Source of the DNA: Agathobaculum butyriciproducens
GTDB lineage: Bacteria; Bacillota; Clostridia; Oscillospirales; Butyricicoccaceae
Direction: 5' to 3'
DNA length: 64,000 nt
Assembly (NCBI GenBank): GCA_003096535.1
Contig: QEKJ01000009.1
Span: forward strand, 1 to 64,000
Part shown: positions 28,007-38,200 of the stretch, in pieces
How positions within the stretch are numbered: position 1 is the first letter of the stretch
Layout: the number at the start of each line of letters is the position of its first letter
Translations under genes and position numbers: made by a program
Notes under the pieces: model-generated
What the model was told of the DNA's origin: nothing
Databases searched by the model: none
The model's input: only the letters and a program-made list of their open reading frames with translations

Positions 28007-29089
28007 TTAACGGTCCATATAGCCCTCGGCGCAAAGCAGCTCTGCCATCAGAACAGCGCCGCCTGCTGCGCCGCGCAGAGTGTTGTGCGACAGGCTGACA
28101 AACTTGTAATCAAAGATGGTATCTTCACGCAGACGACCGATGGAAACACCCATACCATTCTCGAGGTTACGGTCCAGCTTGGTCTGCGGACGGTTATCCT
28201 CTTCGAAGTAAGTAAGGTAGTGCTCCGGAGCGGACGGCAGGTTCAGCTCCTGTGCGCGGCCCTTGAAGCTGTTCCAGCGCTCAATCATAACTTCCTTGCT
28301 CGGCTTGTTCTTGAACTTGACCGAAGCGGCAGCCATGTGACCGTCAGAGCATGCAACGCGCAGGCACTGTGCGGAAATAACCGGAGTGGTCGCAGACTCG
28401 ATGTGGTCGCCCTCGATGTGGCCCCAGATCTTCATCGGCTCCTTCTCGCTCTTCTCTTCCTCGCCGCCGATGTACGGAATAACGTTGTCTACCATCTCGG
28501 GCCAGGTCTCAAAGGTCTTGCCGGCACCGGAGATTGCCTGATAGGTGCAGACGGAAACCTCGGTCGGCTCGAAGTCCATCAGAGCGGACAGCGCCGGAAC
28601 GTAGGACTGGATCGAGCAGTTGGACTTAACGGCGATAAAGCCGCGCTTGGTGCCCAGGCGCTTGCGCTGTGCCGGAATGATCTCGGCATGGTCCGCGTTG
28701 ATCTCCGGGATGATCATCGGAACGTCCGGGGTACCACGGTGAGCGGAGTTGTTGGAGCAAACCGGGCACTCGAGCTTTGCGTACTTCTCCTCAAGGGCGC
28801 GGATCTCGTCCTTCTTCATATCTACTGCGCAGAAGATGAAATCAACCTTGGAGGCGATCTCCTCTGCGTCGGCAGTTGCGTCGTACATAACCATGTCCTT
28901 GTACTTGTCGGGCATCGGAACGGTCATCTTCCAGCGGCCCTCACAAGCCTCGGCATAGGTCTTGCCCTTGTTTCGGCCGGATGCAGCGAGTGCTACAACG
29001 TCGAACCACGGGTGGTTTTCCAGCAGCAGGGTGAAGCGCTGACCGACCATACCGGTCGCGCCGACGATGCCTACTTTGTACTGCTTCAT
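28007..29089 (-). CDS. asd: Aspartate-semialdehyde dehydrogenase
   Basis: About 360 residues of the archaeal/fungal-type Asd branch: VGIVGATGMVGQRFTLLLENHPWF at the N-terminus and the catalytic Cys in VKSNCSIQSYVPAL. It makes aspartate semialdehyde for lysine, threonine and methionine. First gene of the operon, 150 bases downstream of the riboswitch terminator. ATG 29089 is preferred; an in-frame TTG at 29098 is possible. Confidence 0.95.
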   Translation of the reverse strand: MKQYKVGIVGATGMVGQRFTLLLENHPWFDVVALAASGRNKGKTYAEACEGRWKMTVPMPDKYKDMVMYDATADAEEIASKVDFIFCAVDMKKDEIRALEEKYAKLECPVCSNNSAHRGTPDVPMIIPEINADHAEIIPAQRKRLGTKRGFIAVKSNCSIQSYVPALSALMDFEPTEVSVCTYQAISGAGKTFETWPEMVDNVIPYIGGEEEKSEKEPMKIWGHIEGDHIESATTPVISAQCLRVACSDGHMAAASVKFKNKPSKEVMIERWNSFKGRAQELNLPSAPEHYLTYFEEDNRPQTKLDRNLENGMGVSIGRLREDTIFDYKFVSLSHNTLRGAAGGAVLMAELLCAEGYMDR

Positions 29090-29241
29090 GTTTATCAAAT
29101 CCTTCCAAAAGGTATTCTAACAAAGAAATTATGTGATGAAAAACATACAGAAAGAATATCCAGAGGCGACTTCAGATGATTCGGCAAGAGCAATTTTCCG
29201 CAAAGTGCCGCAGACGAATTGTACAGAGTTACCTCAAAAGA

Positions 29242-29490
29242 AAAATACCGGTTGAAAAACCGGTATGATCTATACTATAATAGAGGGAGCGGAACAAACC
29301 GCTGCGCTCTAAACAGAATAGCTCTCCACCGGCGTTTCCGCTGATGACAGACGCTGGGATATTTTCCGACGGCGTCCAGCACGGCCTTTCCGCAACAAGC
29401 ACCGGCTTCGGCGGAGGTCCCTTTCCCGGGTGATTATCGGGTCTGCGGACCCTTCCAACCGGTACTGATGAAAACCGCACCTCTATCTGT
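29242..29490 (-). promoter_or_regulatory. Lysine riboswitch (L-box) with terminator
   Basis: Read on the minus strand it shows the conserved aptamer blocks in order: AGATAGAGGTGCGG, CATCAGTAC, GGTTGGAAGGG, GGGACCTCCGCCGAAG, a GTCATCAGCGG block and TGGAGAGCTA at 29328-29319. An intrinsic terminator follows: ATACCGGTT/AACCGGTAT (29247-29267) with a U run. Lysine binding should favour this terminator and shut off asd-dapA-dapB. Confidence 0.95.
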
Positions 29491-29509
29491 ATTGATACTT
29501 TCGCTTTTT

Positions 29510-29538
29510 ATTTTAGAATATACCCTTGAGTTTGTCAA
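29510..29538 (-). promoter_or_regulatory. Sigma-A promoter of the lysine riboswitch operon
   Basis: On the minus strand TTGACA (29538-29533), 17-base spacer, TAAAAT (29515-29510). The transcript would start near 29503, just ahead of the aptamer. Confidence 0.88.
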
Positions 29539-29587
29539 TAAGAACAAGGCGAAACAAGGATAAAAAATAAAACAGGAGTTGATAAAA

Positions 29588-31294
29588 ATGAAAAAGCTGT
29601 TATCCATGCTGCTTTGCGCCGTGATGACGGTCACCTGCATCGGTGCTGTTCCGGCACATGCAGCGAGCAGCGATACACGCCTGCGTGTCGGTCTGACGAT
29701 CAGCGGCGCTTCCACCTTTGCTGCACCGCAGCTTGAAAATGTCAGCGGCTACAAAACCGGCTACACGGTCGGCACCGTCAGCGGCACCGCGTTCTCCGGC
29801 AGCAAGTCGATCACGAGCAGTGCGCTGACCGTCAAGCTGGTGAATGATGCCTTTCAGGTCAGCGATACCGACAGCGGCTCAGTGCTGTATACGTCCGCAG
29901 CGGGTGCAGACCATATCGCCATTCGTCCGAACAGCACGCTGACGTGGTTCAAGGGCTACAAGTGGTACGGCGATTTTGTGTACCGCCGTGCATCGAACGG
30001 CAGCATCACTGTTATAAACTATGTGGGTGTGGAGGATTATGTGAAGGGCGTGCTGCCGTATGAGATCGACCCGGACTGGCCTGTCGAAGCACAGAAGGCG
30101 CAGGCAGTGTGTGCTCGTTCGTTTGCACTCGGCACACACAAGCACGGCAGTGATTACGATCTGTGCAACACCACGAACTGTCAGGTGTATCTGGGCGCCA
30201 ACCGTGCGACCGAGGCCTCGGATGCCGCAGTGAACGCCACCAAGGGTGAAACGCTGTCGTACAACGGCAGCTCGGTCATCGGTTACTTTTATTCGTCGGA
30301 CGGCGGCGCAACCGAGGACGCAGCGAACGTCTGGGGCGGCGATTACGCGTATCTCAAGGGCAAGGCTGACCCGTATGAGGACCCGAACAAGGACAAGTGG
30401 ACGGTGACGCTCACCGCAGATGAGATTCAGCAGAAGGTGAATGCCGCAGGCTACTCCATCGGCAAGGTAGCAAATGTGCAGGTCACAAAGCGCACCGCGA
30501 CCGATAATGTAAACGAAGTCACCGTGACGGATACGAGCGGCAAGTCGGTTACGATTTCCAGGAGCAGCGTCCGCACAGTGTTCGGTCTCAAGAGCATTCG
30601 CTACACGATCACGCCGGTCGGCGGCTCGGGCAACAAGACCAGTCTGCAGGTCAAGGCTTCGACGCATAACGTCAAGGTCAACGGCAAAACCGTATCTCCG
30701 CAGGGCTATTACATTGTAAACGGCACGCAGTACGGCAACAATTACTTCAAACTGCGCGATATTGCCTATCTGCTGAGCGGCACCAAAGGTCAGTTCAACG
30801 TCCGTTGGGATAAGGAGAATGAACGCATTCTGCTGACCTCCGGCACGGCGTATGAGACCGTTGGCGGTGAGCTTGCGGATTCGTCCACGGCGGTGGAGAA
30901 AATCGGCAAATCCACCTCGACGATCGTGCTCGACGGCGAGGAGATCGCACTGGACGGCTACATCATCAACGGCAACAACTACTACAAGCTGCGCGATATC
31001 GGCAAGGCGATCGGCTTCGATGTTGATTTTGACAACGCAAGCAGCACTGTGCTTGTCAAAACCACAAGTGACTATTCCGGCGATGACGAGGATGCAAACA
31101 GTGGTAATTCGGGCAATACCGGCTCGAATACCACGCCGACCGTTACCAATCCGACCGGCTATACGTTCAACGGCTCCGGCTGGGGACACAGCGTCGGCAT
31201 GAGTCAGTGGGGCGCTTACGCAATGGCGCAGAAGGGCTTCACCTATGACCAGATTCTGAAATTCTACTTTACCGGCATTGAGATTGCCGAGTAA
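29588..31294 (+). CDS. SpoIID/LytB-domain protein with inserted stalk domains
   Basis: 568 residues with a signal peptide (KKLLSMLLCAVMTVTCIGAVPAHA). The SpoIID-type region has VEDYVKGVLPYEIDPDWPVEAQKAQAVCARSFAL, split here as YVKGVLPYEID and PVEAQKAQAVCARS, with the family's catalytic Glu. Two repeats resembling copper-amine-oxidase N-terminal stalk domains follow (about 360-420 and 440-490, each with NYxKLRDI). A Ser/Asn-rich linker leads to the SpoIID closing motif GWGHSVGMSQWGAYAMA. SpoIID is a lytic transglycosylase of engulfment; the mature protein here is exported and may be a vegetative wall enzyme. Confidence 0.87.
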   Translation: MKKLLSMLLCAVMTVTCIGAVPAHAASSDTRLRVGLTISGASTFAAPQLENVSGYKTGYTVGTVSGTAFSGSKSITSSALTVKLVNDAFQVSDTDSGSVLYTSAAGADHIAIRPNSTLTWFKGYKWYGDFVYRRASNGSITVINYVGVEDYVKGVLPYEIDPDWPVEAQKAQAVCARSFALGTHKHGSDYDLCNTTNCQVYLGANRATEASDAAVNATKGETLSYNGSSVIGYFYSSDGGATEDAANVWGGDYAYLKGKADPYEDPNKDKWTVTLTADEIQQKVNAAGYSIGKVANVQVTKRTATDNVNEVTVTDTSGKSVTISRSSVRTVFGLKSIRYTITPVGGSGNKTSLQVKASTHNVKVNGKTVSPQGYYIVNGTQYGNNYFKLRDIAYLLSGTKGQFNVRWDKENERILLTSGTAYETVGGELADSSTAVEKIGKSTSTIVLDGEEIALDGYIINGNNYYKLRDIGKAIGFDVDFDNASSTVLVKTTSDYSGDDEDANSGNSGNTGSNTTPTVTNPTGYTFNGSGWGHSVGMSQWGAYAMAQKGFTYDQILKFYFTGIEIAE

Positions 31295-31376
31295 TCTGTA
31301 AAATCAACACGCAAGGGAGGAAAAACGGCAGGGGCGCTCAAGGCGATATTGTCTTAAACGCGTCCTTGCCTTTGTG

Positions 31377-32402
31377 ATGAAGAAAAGCGATTTTTATTTT
31401 GATTTACCCGAACGCCTGATTGCCCAGCATCCGCTGGAGCAGCGCGACGCGTCCCGCCTGATGGTGCTCGACCGCAGGGACGGCTCGGTGACACACCGTC
31501 ATTTCCGCGATCTGCTGGAGTACGTTCAGCCGGGCGACTGCATGGTGTTCAACAATTCCCGTGTCATTCCGGCGCGGCTGATGGGTCACGCTGTCGGCCA
31601 TGTTACGCCGATCGAGGTGCTGCTGCTGACCGACAAAGGCGACGGCCTGTGGGAATGCCTGACGCGTCCGGGCAAAAAGACCCGCACCGGCGTAGAGCTG
31701 ACCTTCGGTGACGGCCTGCTGACCGCAACCGTCGAGGCGGTTCAGCCGGACGGCAACCGCCTGATCCGTTTCCACTATGAGGGCATTTTCCTGGAAATCC
31801 TCGACAAGCTCGGCACCATGCCGCTGCCGCCGTATATTAAGGAAAAGCTGGATGATCCCGAACGCTACCAGACGGTTTACTCCAAAACACCGGGCTCTGC
31901 AGCTGCACCGACCGCCGGCCTGCACTTCACGACCGAGCTGCTTGACGCGCTGAAAGCCAAGGGAGTAAAACTGGCGTTCGTGACGCTGCATGTCGGTCTG
32001 GGTACGTTCCGCCCGGTCAAGGAGGATGAGATCACCGACCACATCATGCACTCCGAGTATTATATCATGGACGAAGAGACCGCGGGGATCATCAACGATA
32101 CGCGTGCCGCAGGCGGCAAGATCTGGGCGGTCGGCACAACAGCTACCCGCACGCTGGAGACCATCGCGGCTGACGACGGGACCGTGCGCGCACAGTCCGG
32201 CTGGACGGATATTTTCATCTATCCGGGCTATAAGTTCAAGGCAGTCGATCATCTTGTGACCAACTTCCATCTGCCGGAGAGCACACTGATGATGCTGATT
32301 TCGGCATTTGCAACACGAGAAATGGTCATGAACGCGTATCAGGAAGCCATTAAGGAAGAATATCGTTTCTTCTCGTTCGGCGATTCGATGCTTTTGTACT
32401 AA
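31377..32402 (+). CDS. queA: S-adenosylmethionine:tRNA ribosyltransferase-isomerase
   Basis: 341 residues of the QueA family, which builds epoxyqueuosine on tRNA. It starts [25 protein letters not shown] and has [39 protein letters not shown] and [18 protein letters not shown]. It is followed by tgt, the base-exchange enzyme of the same pathway. The start codon lacks an adjacent ribosome site; a good GGGAGG lies 57 bases upstream with a foldable stretch between (CAAGGC/GCCTTTG). Confidence 0.95.
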   Translation: MKKSDFYFDLPERLIAQHPLEQRDASRLMVLDRRDGSVTHRHFRDLLEYVQPGDCMVFNNSRVIPARLMGHAVGHVTPIEVLLLTDKGDGLWECLTRPGKKTRTGVELTFGDGLLTATVEAVQPDGNRLIRFHYEGIFLEILDKLGTMPLPPYIKEKLDDPERYQTVYSKTPGSAAAPTAGLHFTTELLDALKAKGVKLAFVTLHVGLGTFRPVKEDEITDHIMHSEYYIMDEETAGIINDTRAAGGKIWAVGTTATRTLETIAADDGTVRAQSGWTDIFIYPGYKFKAVDHLVTNFHLPESTLMMLISAFATREMVMNAYQEAIKEEYRFFSFGDSMLLY

Positions 32403-32424
32403 TGAAACAGGATAAGAGGGAATT

Positions 32425-33567
32425 ATGGAAATCGGAAAATTTAACCTAATCAAAACCGAGGGCCGCGCCCGCCGCGGCGAGTTCTGCACGGCACATGGCG
32501 TGGTACAGACGCCGGTATTCCAGAATGTCGGCACAGCGGGTGCCATCAAGGGTGCGGTTGACGCGTTCGATCTCAAGGAGCTTGGCTGCCAGATTGAGCT
32601 GTCGAACACCTATCATCTGCACGTCCGTCCGGGCGACCAGATCGTCAAGCAAATGGGCGGTCTGCACAAATTCATGCGCTGGGACGGTCCGATGCTGACC
32701 GACTCCGGCGGCTTTCAGGTATTTTCGCTGGCGACCCTGCGCAAGATCAAGGAGGAAGGCGTAACCTTTCACTCGCACGTTGACGGCCGCAAGATTTTCA
32801 TGGGACCGGAGGAGAGCATGCGCATCCAGTCCAACCTCGGCTCGGACATTGCGATGGCGTTCGACGAGTGTATCGAGAACCCTGCGCCGCGTGAGTATGT
32901 TAAAAACTCCATTGACCGTACCACGCGCTGGCTCAAACGCTGTAAAACCGAGCTTGACCGTCTGAACACGCTTCCGGATACGGTAAACCCGCACCAGCTG
33001 CTGTTCGGCATCAATCAGGGCGGCACTTATGACGACCTGCGTATCGAGCATATGCAGGCAATTGCGGAGCTGGATCTGCCGGGTTATGCCATCGGCGGTC
33101 TTGCCGTCGGTGAAAGCACCGAGGTCATGTACCATATTCTCGATGTTGTTCTGCCGCATGCGCCCGAGCATAAGCCGCGCTACCTGATGGGTGTCGGCAC
33201 GCCGAGCAACATTATTGAAGGTGTCGCTCGCGGCATTGATTTCTTCGACTGCGTTATGCCGACCCGCAACGCGCGTCACGGTCATCTGTTCACGCATAAC
33301 GGCATCCTGAACATTATGAATGCCAAGTACCAGACCGATGACCGCCCGATTGAAGAAGGCTGTCAGTGCCCGACCTGTCAGCGGTTCAGCCGCGCTTATC
33401 TGCGCCACTTGCTCAAGAGCGGTGAAATGCTGTCTCAGCGGCTGCTCGTCATGCACAATCTGTGGTTCTACAACCACCTCATGCAGGAAATCCGCGACGC
33501 ACTCGATAACGGCACATTCGAGGCTTATCGCGCAGAATACAGCGAAAAAATGAGCAAACGCATCTGA
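32425..33567 (+). CDS. tgt: Queuine tRNA-ribosyltransferase (tRNA-guanine transglycosylase)
   Basis: 380 residues, TIM barrel. It swaps guanine-34 for preQ1 in tRNAs with GUN anticodons. LSNTYHL, the nucleophile region FFDCVMPTRNARHG, DSGGFQVFSL with the proton-acceptor Asp, and the zinc site CQCPTC ... H are all present. It lies 22 bases after queA. Confidence 0.97.
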   Translation: MEIGKFNLIKTEGRARRGEFCTAHGVVQTPVFQNVGTAGAIKGAVDAFDLKELGCQIELSNTYHLHVRPGDQIVKQMGGLHKFMRWDGPMLTDSGGFQVFSLATLRKIKEEGVTFHSHVDGRKIFMGPEESMRIQSNLGSDIAMAFDECIENPAPREYVKNSIDRTTRWLKRCKTELDRLNTLPDTVNPHQLLFGINQGGTYDDLRIEHMQAIAELDLPGYAIGGLAVGESTEVMYHILDVVLPHAPEHKPRYLMGVGTPSNIIEGVARGIDFFDCVMPTRNARHGHLFTHNGILNIMNAKYQTDDRPIEEGCQCPTCQRFSRAYLRHLLKSGEMLSQRLLVMHNLWFYNHLMQEIRDALDNGTFEAYRAEYSEKMSKRI

Positions 33568-33581
33568 CTCGGATGCAAACC

Positions 33582-33613
33582 CGAGCGCCATTGTCCCGCG
33601 ATAATGGCGCTTT
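33582..33613 (+). other. Hairpin between tgt and brnQ
   Basis: GAGCGCCATT pairs with AATGGCGCTTTC around a GTCCCGCGAT loop. The T run is poor, so it may be a weak terminator or attenuator. Confidence 0.6.
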
Positions 33614-33642
33614 CACTATTCATAAGGAAGGGGAGAACTGCT

Positions 33643-34926
33643 ATGCAAAAGTTAAACCGAAGGAGCCTGCTTCTGGTAGGCTTTACGCTGTTTTCCATGT
33701 TTTTTGGCGCCGGAAACCTGATTTTCCCGCCGTATCTCGGCGCACAGGCGGGCGCTGACGCGTGGCTGGCCTTTGTCGGATTTGCGGTCAGCGCGATCGG
33801 TCTGCCGGTTATTGGCGTGATCGCTGTCGCGCGTGCAGGCGGGCTGTCCGAGCTGGCCGGGCGTGTGCATCCGCGATTTGCGCAGATATTTGCGCTGCTG
33901 GTCTACCTGTCGATCGGTCCGTGTCTGGCCATCCCGCGCACGGCGAGCACATCGTTCCAAATGCTCGCGCCGCTCATTGGCGGAGATGCAATGCGGCAGC
34001 TGATTTACTCTATCGTGTTCTTTGCGGCAGCGTTTTTCGTTGCACTGCACCCGGAGAAGCTGACAAGCTGGCTCGGACGCATTCTGTGTCCGACGCTGAT
34101 CGTACTGATTTTCGTGCTGTTTTTCGGCTGCCTGTTTCATCCGGTGGCAGAGCATTACGGCGTGCCGACCGCAGCCTACGCTTCGCTGCCGGGCCTGACG
34201 GGCATTCTGAATGGCTACCAGACAATGGATACGCTGGCGGCACTTAATTTTGGCGCGGTTATCGCGCTGAATATTCGGGATTACGGTATCGAGGACGAAC
34301 AGCAGGTGCGCCGCAGCACCATCCGTGCAGGCTGGATTGCAGGCGCAATGCTGCTTCTGGTTTACGCGATGCTGACGCACGTTGGCGCACTGTCCGGAGC
34401 GGCATGGCCGGGCGGCTCGACTGGCGCGGACACGCTGAGCAATATTGCCAGAGGTCTGTTTGGCCCGGTCGGGCAGGTGCTGCTTGCCGCAATTTTCGTC
34501 ATTGCATGCTTCAATACCTGTGTCGGCCTGATTGCCTGCGTCGGTCAGTATTTCCATGAGCTGCTGCCGCGTATTCCGTATCCGGCCATTGCGGCGTTTT
34601 TTGCTGCGGCCAGCATGATTATTTCGAATATCGGTCTGGCGGGTATTATTCGTCTGTCCACGCCGGTGCTGAACGCGATTTATCCGGTCGCTATCGTGCT
34701 GATCGTGCTGTCGTTTCTCCCGAAGCCGGAGAAACACGGTGCGGTTTACCGCCTCTGTATTGCCTTTACTGCGGTGCAGAGCATTGCCGCGGCATTCCCG
34801 ATTCCGGTCTTGTCGCCGCTGCTGCGGGCACTGCCGCTGAACGCATTCGGCTTCGGCTGGCTGATGCCGGCTGCGGTCGGTCTGCTGATTGGCTTGCTGC
34901 TTCCGAAGAAAACTGAAAAGGCATAA
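33643..34926 (+). CDS. brnQ: Branched-chain amino acid Na+ (or H+) symporter
   Basis: 427 residues, 12 membrane helices. The N-terminal signature LVGFTLFSMFFGAGNLIFPP is diagnostic of the BrnQ (LIVCS) family, which imports Leu, Ile and Val. Other family blocks are ALNFGAVIALNI and GYQTMDTLAAL. ATG 33643 with AAGGGGAG upstream is the likely start. It is followed by the first hairpin island. Confidence 0.95.
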   Translation: MQKLNRRSLLLVGFTLFSMFFGAGNLIFPPYLGAQAGADAWLAFVGFAVSAIGLPVIGVIAVARAGGLSELAGRVHPRFAQIFALLVYLSIGPCLAIPRTASTSFQMLAPLIGGDAMRQLIYSIVFFAAAFFVALHPEKLTSWLGRILCPTLIVLIFVLFFGCLFHPVAEHYGVPTAAYASLPGLTGILNGYQTMDTLAALNFGAVIALNIRDYGIEDEQQVRRSTIRAGWIAGAMLLLVYAMLTHVGALSGAAWPGGSTGADTLSNIARGLFGPVGQVLLAAIFVIACFNTCVGLIACVGQYFHELLPRIPYPAIAAFFAAASMIISNIGLAGIIRLSTPVLNAIYPVAIVLIVLSFLPKPEKHGAVYRLCIAFTAVQSIAAAFPIPVLSPLLRALPLNAFGFGWLMPAAVGLLIGLLLPKKTEKA

Positions 34927-34929
34927 GAA

Positions 34930-35214
34930 AACACCCGTCAAGATTTTCTTGACGGGTGTTCAGTCGGTCAATAAAGTTCGTTTTCGTGATGTTGACGTTG
35001 CCGCGCGGCAGCGCGCATGAAATAATATTTGAGAAGCAAATATATCAAAACCGGGGGCGTGTACCTCGGTTTTGATACTTTAAGAGGGAGAAAGTTTCCG
35101 CACGGGAACTTTCGGACGTCCGTGTTTTGCGAAGTCAAAACACAGATTGTCGGAAAAACGAAGTTTTTCGACAGTCTCAACACCCGTCAAGATTTTTCTT
35201 GACGGGTGTTTTTG
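34930..35214 (+). ncRNA. Hairpin island 1: structured element bracketed by duplicated terminator stem
   Basis: No gene is visible. The terminator stem after brnQ, AACACCCGTCAAGA with its complement, occurs twice: 34930-34960 without a T run and 35179-35210 with one. Between them lie successive hairpins at 34999-35010 (TGCCGCGCGGCA), 35025-35043 (7 bp), 35043-35077 (11 bp), 35090-35113 (7 bp, with TCCGCA in the loop), 35122-35143 (8 bp) and a tail helix 35145-35176. The same series, in the same order but with different stem sequences, occurs at 38284-38602 on the minus strand. Structured RNA or structured mobile DNA; the family is not recognised. Confidence 0.7.
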
Positions 35215-35242
35215 TTGTAAAACTGCGGTTTCGCGACAGCTA

Positions 35243-38200
35243 TCAGAACAGAGCCAGAATTTTCGCAATCTCACTGCGGGTGATATTGCCGTTCGGTCGG
35301 ATGGTACCATCCGAGTAACCGCCGATGACACCGGCGGAAACGCAGGTCTTGACTTGCTCGGTCGCCCACGACGGAATCACGGACGCGTCCGTATAATTCA
35401 GGCTGACCGCCGCATAGCCGCGCGGCAGGCAGCGGCCGATGACCGTCATAACCTCAGTACGCGTCATGGTGGCCTGCGGGTTGAAGTACAGCTTACCGTT
35501 GCTGCCCGAGCCGTTCATAATGTTCGCACGCGAAACTGCGGCAACTGCGCCGCGCGCCCAGCTCGGAATACTGTCCTCATCGGCGAAGCCGAGCGTGCCG
35601 GAGGTGCTGGAGGTATCCAGATTCAGCAGACGCGCCATCGTCACCGCGAACTCCTGACGGGTCAGGTTGCGGTTCGGGCGGAAATAGGTGCTGCCGTTTG
35701 CGGTTTCGCCCTTCATGATGCCGCGTGTGCTCAGCAGGGAAGCATAGCCGTTTGCCCAATGCGACGCGGTGTCCGCGAACACGTTGGATGCCGAACCGGC
35801 GGTTACGGTCGCACAAACGCGCGTGCGGTTGCCTGCATCATCGGACACGTCGGCAGTCACGGTATGCGTACCGGCAGACAGCGTGCCGGTTGTAATGGTC
35901 ATGGTCGAGCCGCTCATCACAGCTGCACCGGGAACGGCTTTGCCGTCCACCTTGACCGCAATATTGCTTGCGCGGACCGGATATTTGCCGTTTTCCATGG
36001 TGGCAGTGCCGGAAAGCGCGGCATTTGTGCCGATGCTGACCGTTGCCGAGGTCGTATTCAGCTTGACCGACGGCGCATCCGTATTCGTCACCGCATGATC
36101 TGCGCTCAGTACGATCTGGTCGAGGTACAGCGCCGAGCCGCCGGAGCCTGCGCCGGATTTGTCAAACCGCAGACCGGTGAACTGCTGTGCGCCGTCCGGT
36201 ACGCTTGCCGTCAGCTGCTTCCAGCTGTTGCCGGTTGCAGCGGACAGGGGAGCGGTCAGCTCATTGCCTTCCGCGTCGGCAAACACCACTGTGAGCGTGC
36301 CTGCCGTGTTCCTGCTGTGCGCCCACAGTGTCAGGTGCTTCATGCTCGAAGCATCGGCCGCCGGAACGGAAATCGTAAAGCCATCCGTACCGGTGCCGTT
36401 CCACATCGCCTGGAGCGAACCGGTGCCGCGTGCCACCGAGGTGTAATCCGTCACCCGCGAGAGCGTCACGCCGTCCGATGCGGTCAGATTGTTCAGACCG
36501 CTTTCAAAATCCGCAACGGTATGAGCGCTCTGCGCGTCGCCCATGCCGACATTGACCGAAATGGACTTGCTTACGCCGCCATACGAGCAGGTGAGCGTGC
36601 CGGAGGCCATCCGGCTGCCCGCAGTGAACACGCCGTCCGCATTTACCGCACCGACATCGCCGGACACGCTCCACTTGAAGCAGGAATCCGCAGCGCCCAT
36701 CGTATGACCGAGGTGATACGCGAGCGCATCTACGTTGATGCTCTGGCCCGGTTTGACCGAGATAGAGCTGAGCGCTTTGCCGCCGCTCTGCAGTGCGATC
36801 GAGTCCACACCGGTGGTGATGCACACGTTCATCGAGCCGGAAACCGCGCCGTTTGAGCCGGTAATGATCGCGCGACCGGCCTTGCTGCCTGCGGTGAAGG
36901 TTTGGCCGGAGACCGTGCCCAGCTCATCATTCACCGTGTAGCTGAGGTCGGTCGGTGCGTCCGCCGAGGCGTAAGACGCATCTGCACCCTTGACCGAGAA
37001 CCAGGTACTTCCGCCCGGGAGCACATAGCGGTGGCTGGGCGTGAGCACAGCATGAGCCGTCACGCCGTCCGACGCGATGTTGTTCACAAAGAAAATGTAG
37101 TTGGCGCACGCGCGCTGCGAGCCGTCCGACGGCTGGGAGATCAATGCTGCGGTGCTCTCGCCGGGATTGCGGACCGCCATCGCGGAGGAGCCGCCGCCAT
37201 CCAGACAGATGGCGCGGACACAGCCGAGATCCTTCAGCTCCTGACCGAGTTCTGCCGCCGTCAGACCGATGCTGTACGAGGACTGATTGCCGTCGATTTC
37301 ATACAGAACAACCGTGCCGTCCGCCTTCACACCGACTGCGCTGCGTGCTCTGCGGGTCGAGCCTGCGTCGATGCCGTCGGTCGTGATCGTACTGTTGTCC
37401 ATCAGCAGCTTGCCGCCGACTGCGTACTGCACGTCGCTCCAGCTGCTGTCATTCGATGCGATGGACAGCGTGACTTCCTCGCCAACCTCGAAATCCACCC
37501 ACGAGGGCACATTTGCGCCGTCCGACTTGGTGAGCACCATCTGGTTTTTTGTGATCGTAATGGGACTGCTGCCCGTGCCCTTGTTTACGACCTTGAGCTT
37601 GACCGAGCCGTTGACCTTGACCGGTGTATCATCCACGCGCTCGAGAATAATGCTCGTGCCCTTGGCTGCAAAGTGCGTCGAGTCATCGTAGTTGTGATCG
37701 AGCAGGTACGCGCCAGCCGTCGTACGCGTCTTGTTGAAGTAGGATACGTTGACCGTGCCGCTCTTGCCGCTCACGCGGATGCCCATAGTCGGGCGGCCGA
37801 GGACAGCTGTGCCGTCCTTCTTGAAGCCGACCGCATACTGCCAGGCATCGGACGAAATGAGCTCGCCGCTGTCGATGACCAGACCGATCGGGATGCCGGT
37901 GGACATAACGAAAAAGTCTGCATTCGTGCCGCCAAGCACGGTTTTACCCTGATTCTGCAGATATTTCACCGCGTTTGTGATAGTGGCCTTGCTGCCGTAC
38001 AGCTGCTCATCGGCGTAGACCATGATGGGCGTTACACCGGTGTTCGGCGAGTATGTCAGTACGTTCGCGCGCTGTAGACCGGCGCTGTTTTTGCCCTCAG
38101 TGCGGCTGTATTGCAGGCCGCTGCCGAGAGAGTAGGTGTAGCTGAAGCTGTTATCGAAAACGGCTCCGGCAGCACCTGCACATAGCTGCAGAGCGGCAAG

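Noticed and set aside
26324..29179. A 951-residue plus-strand frame opposite the dap operon
   Set aside because: It is an antisense shadow of dapB, dapA and asd, all of which have full family motifs on the minus strand.
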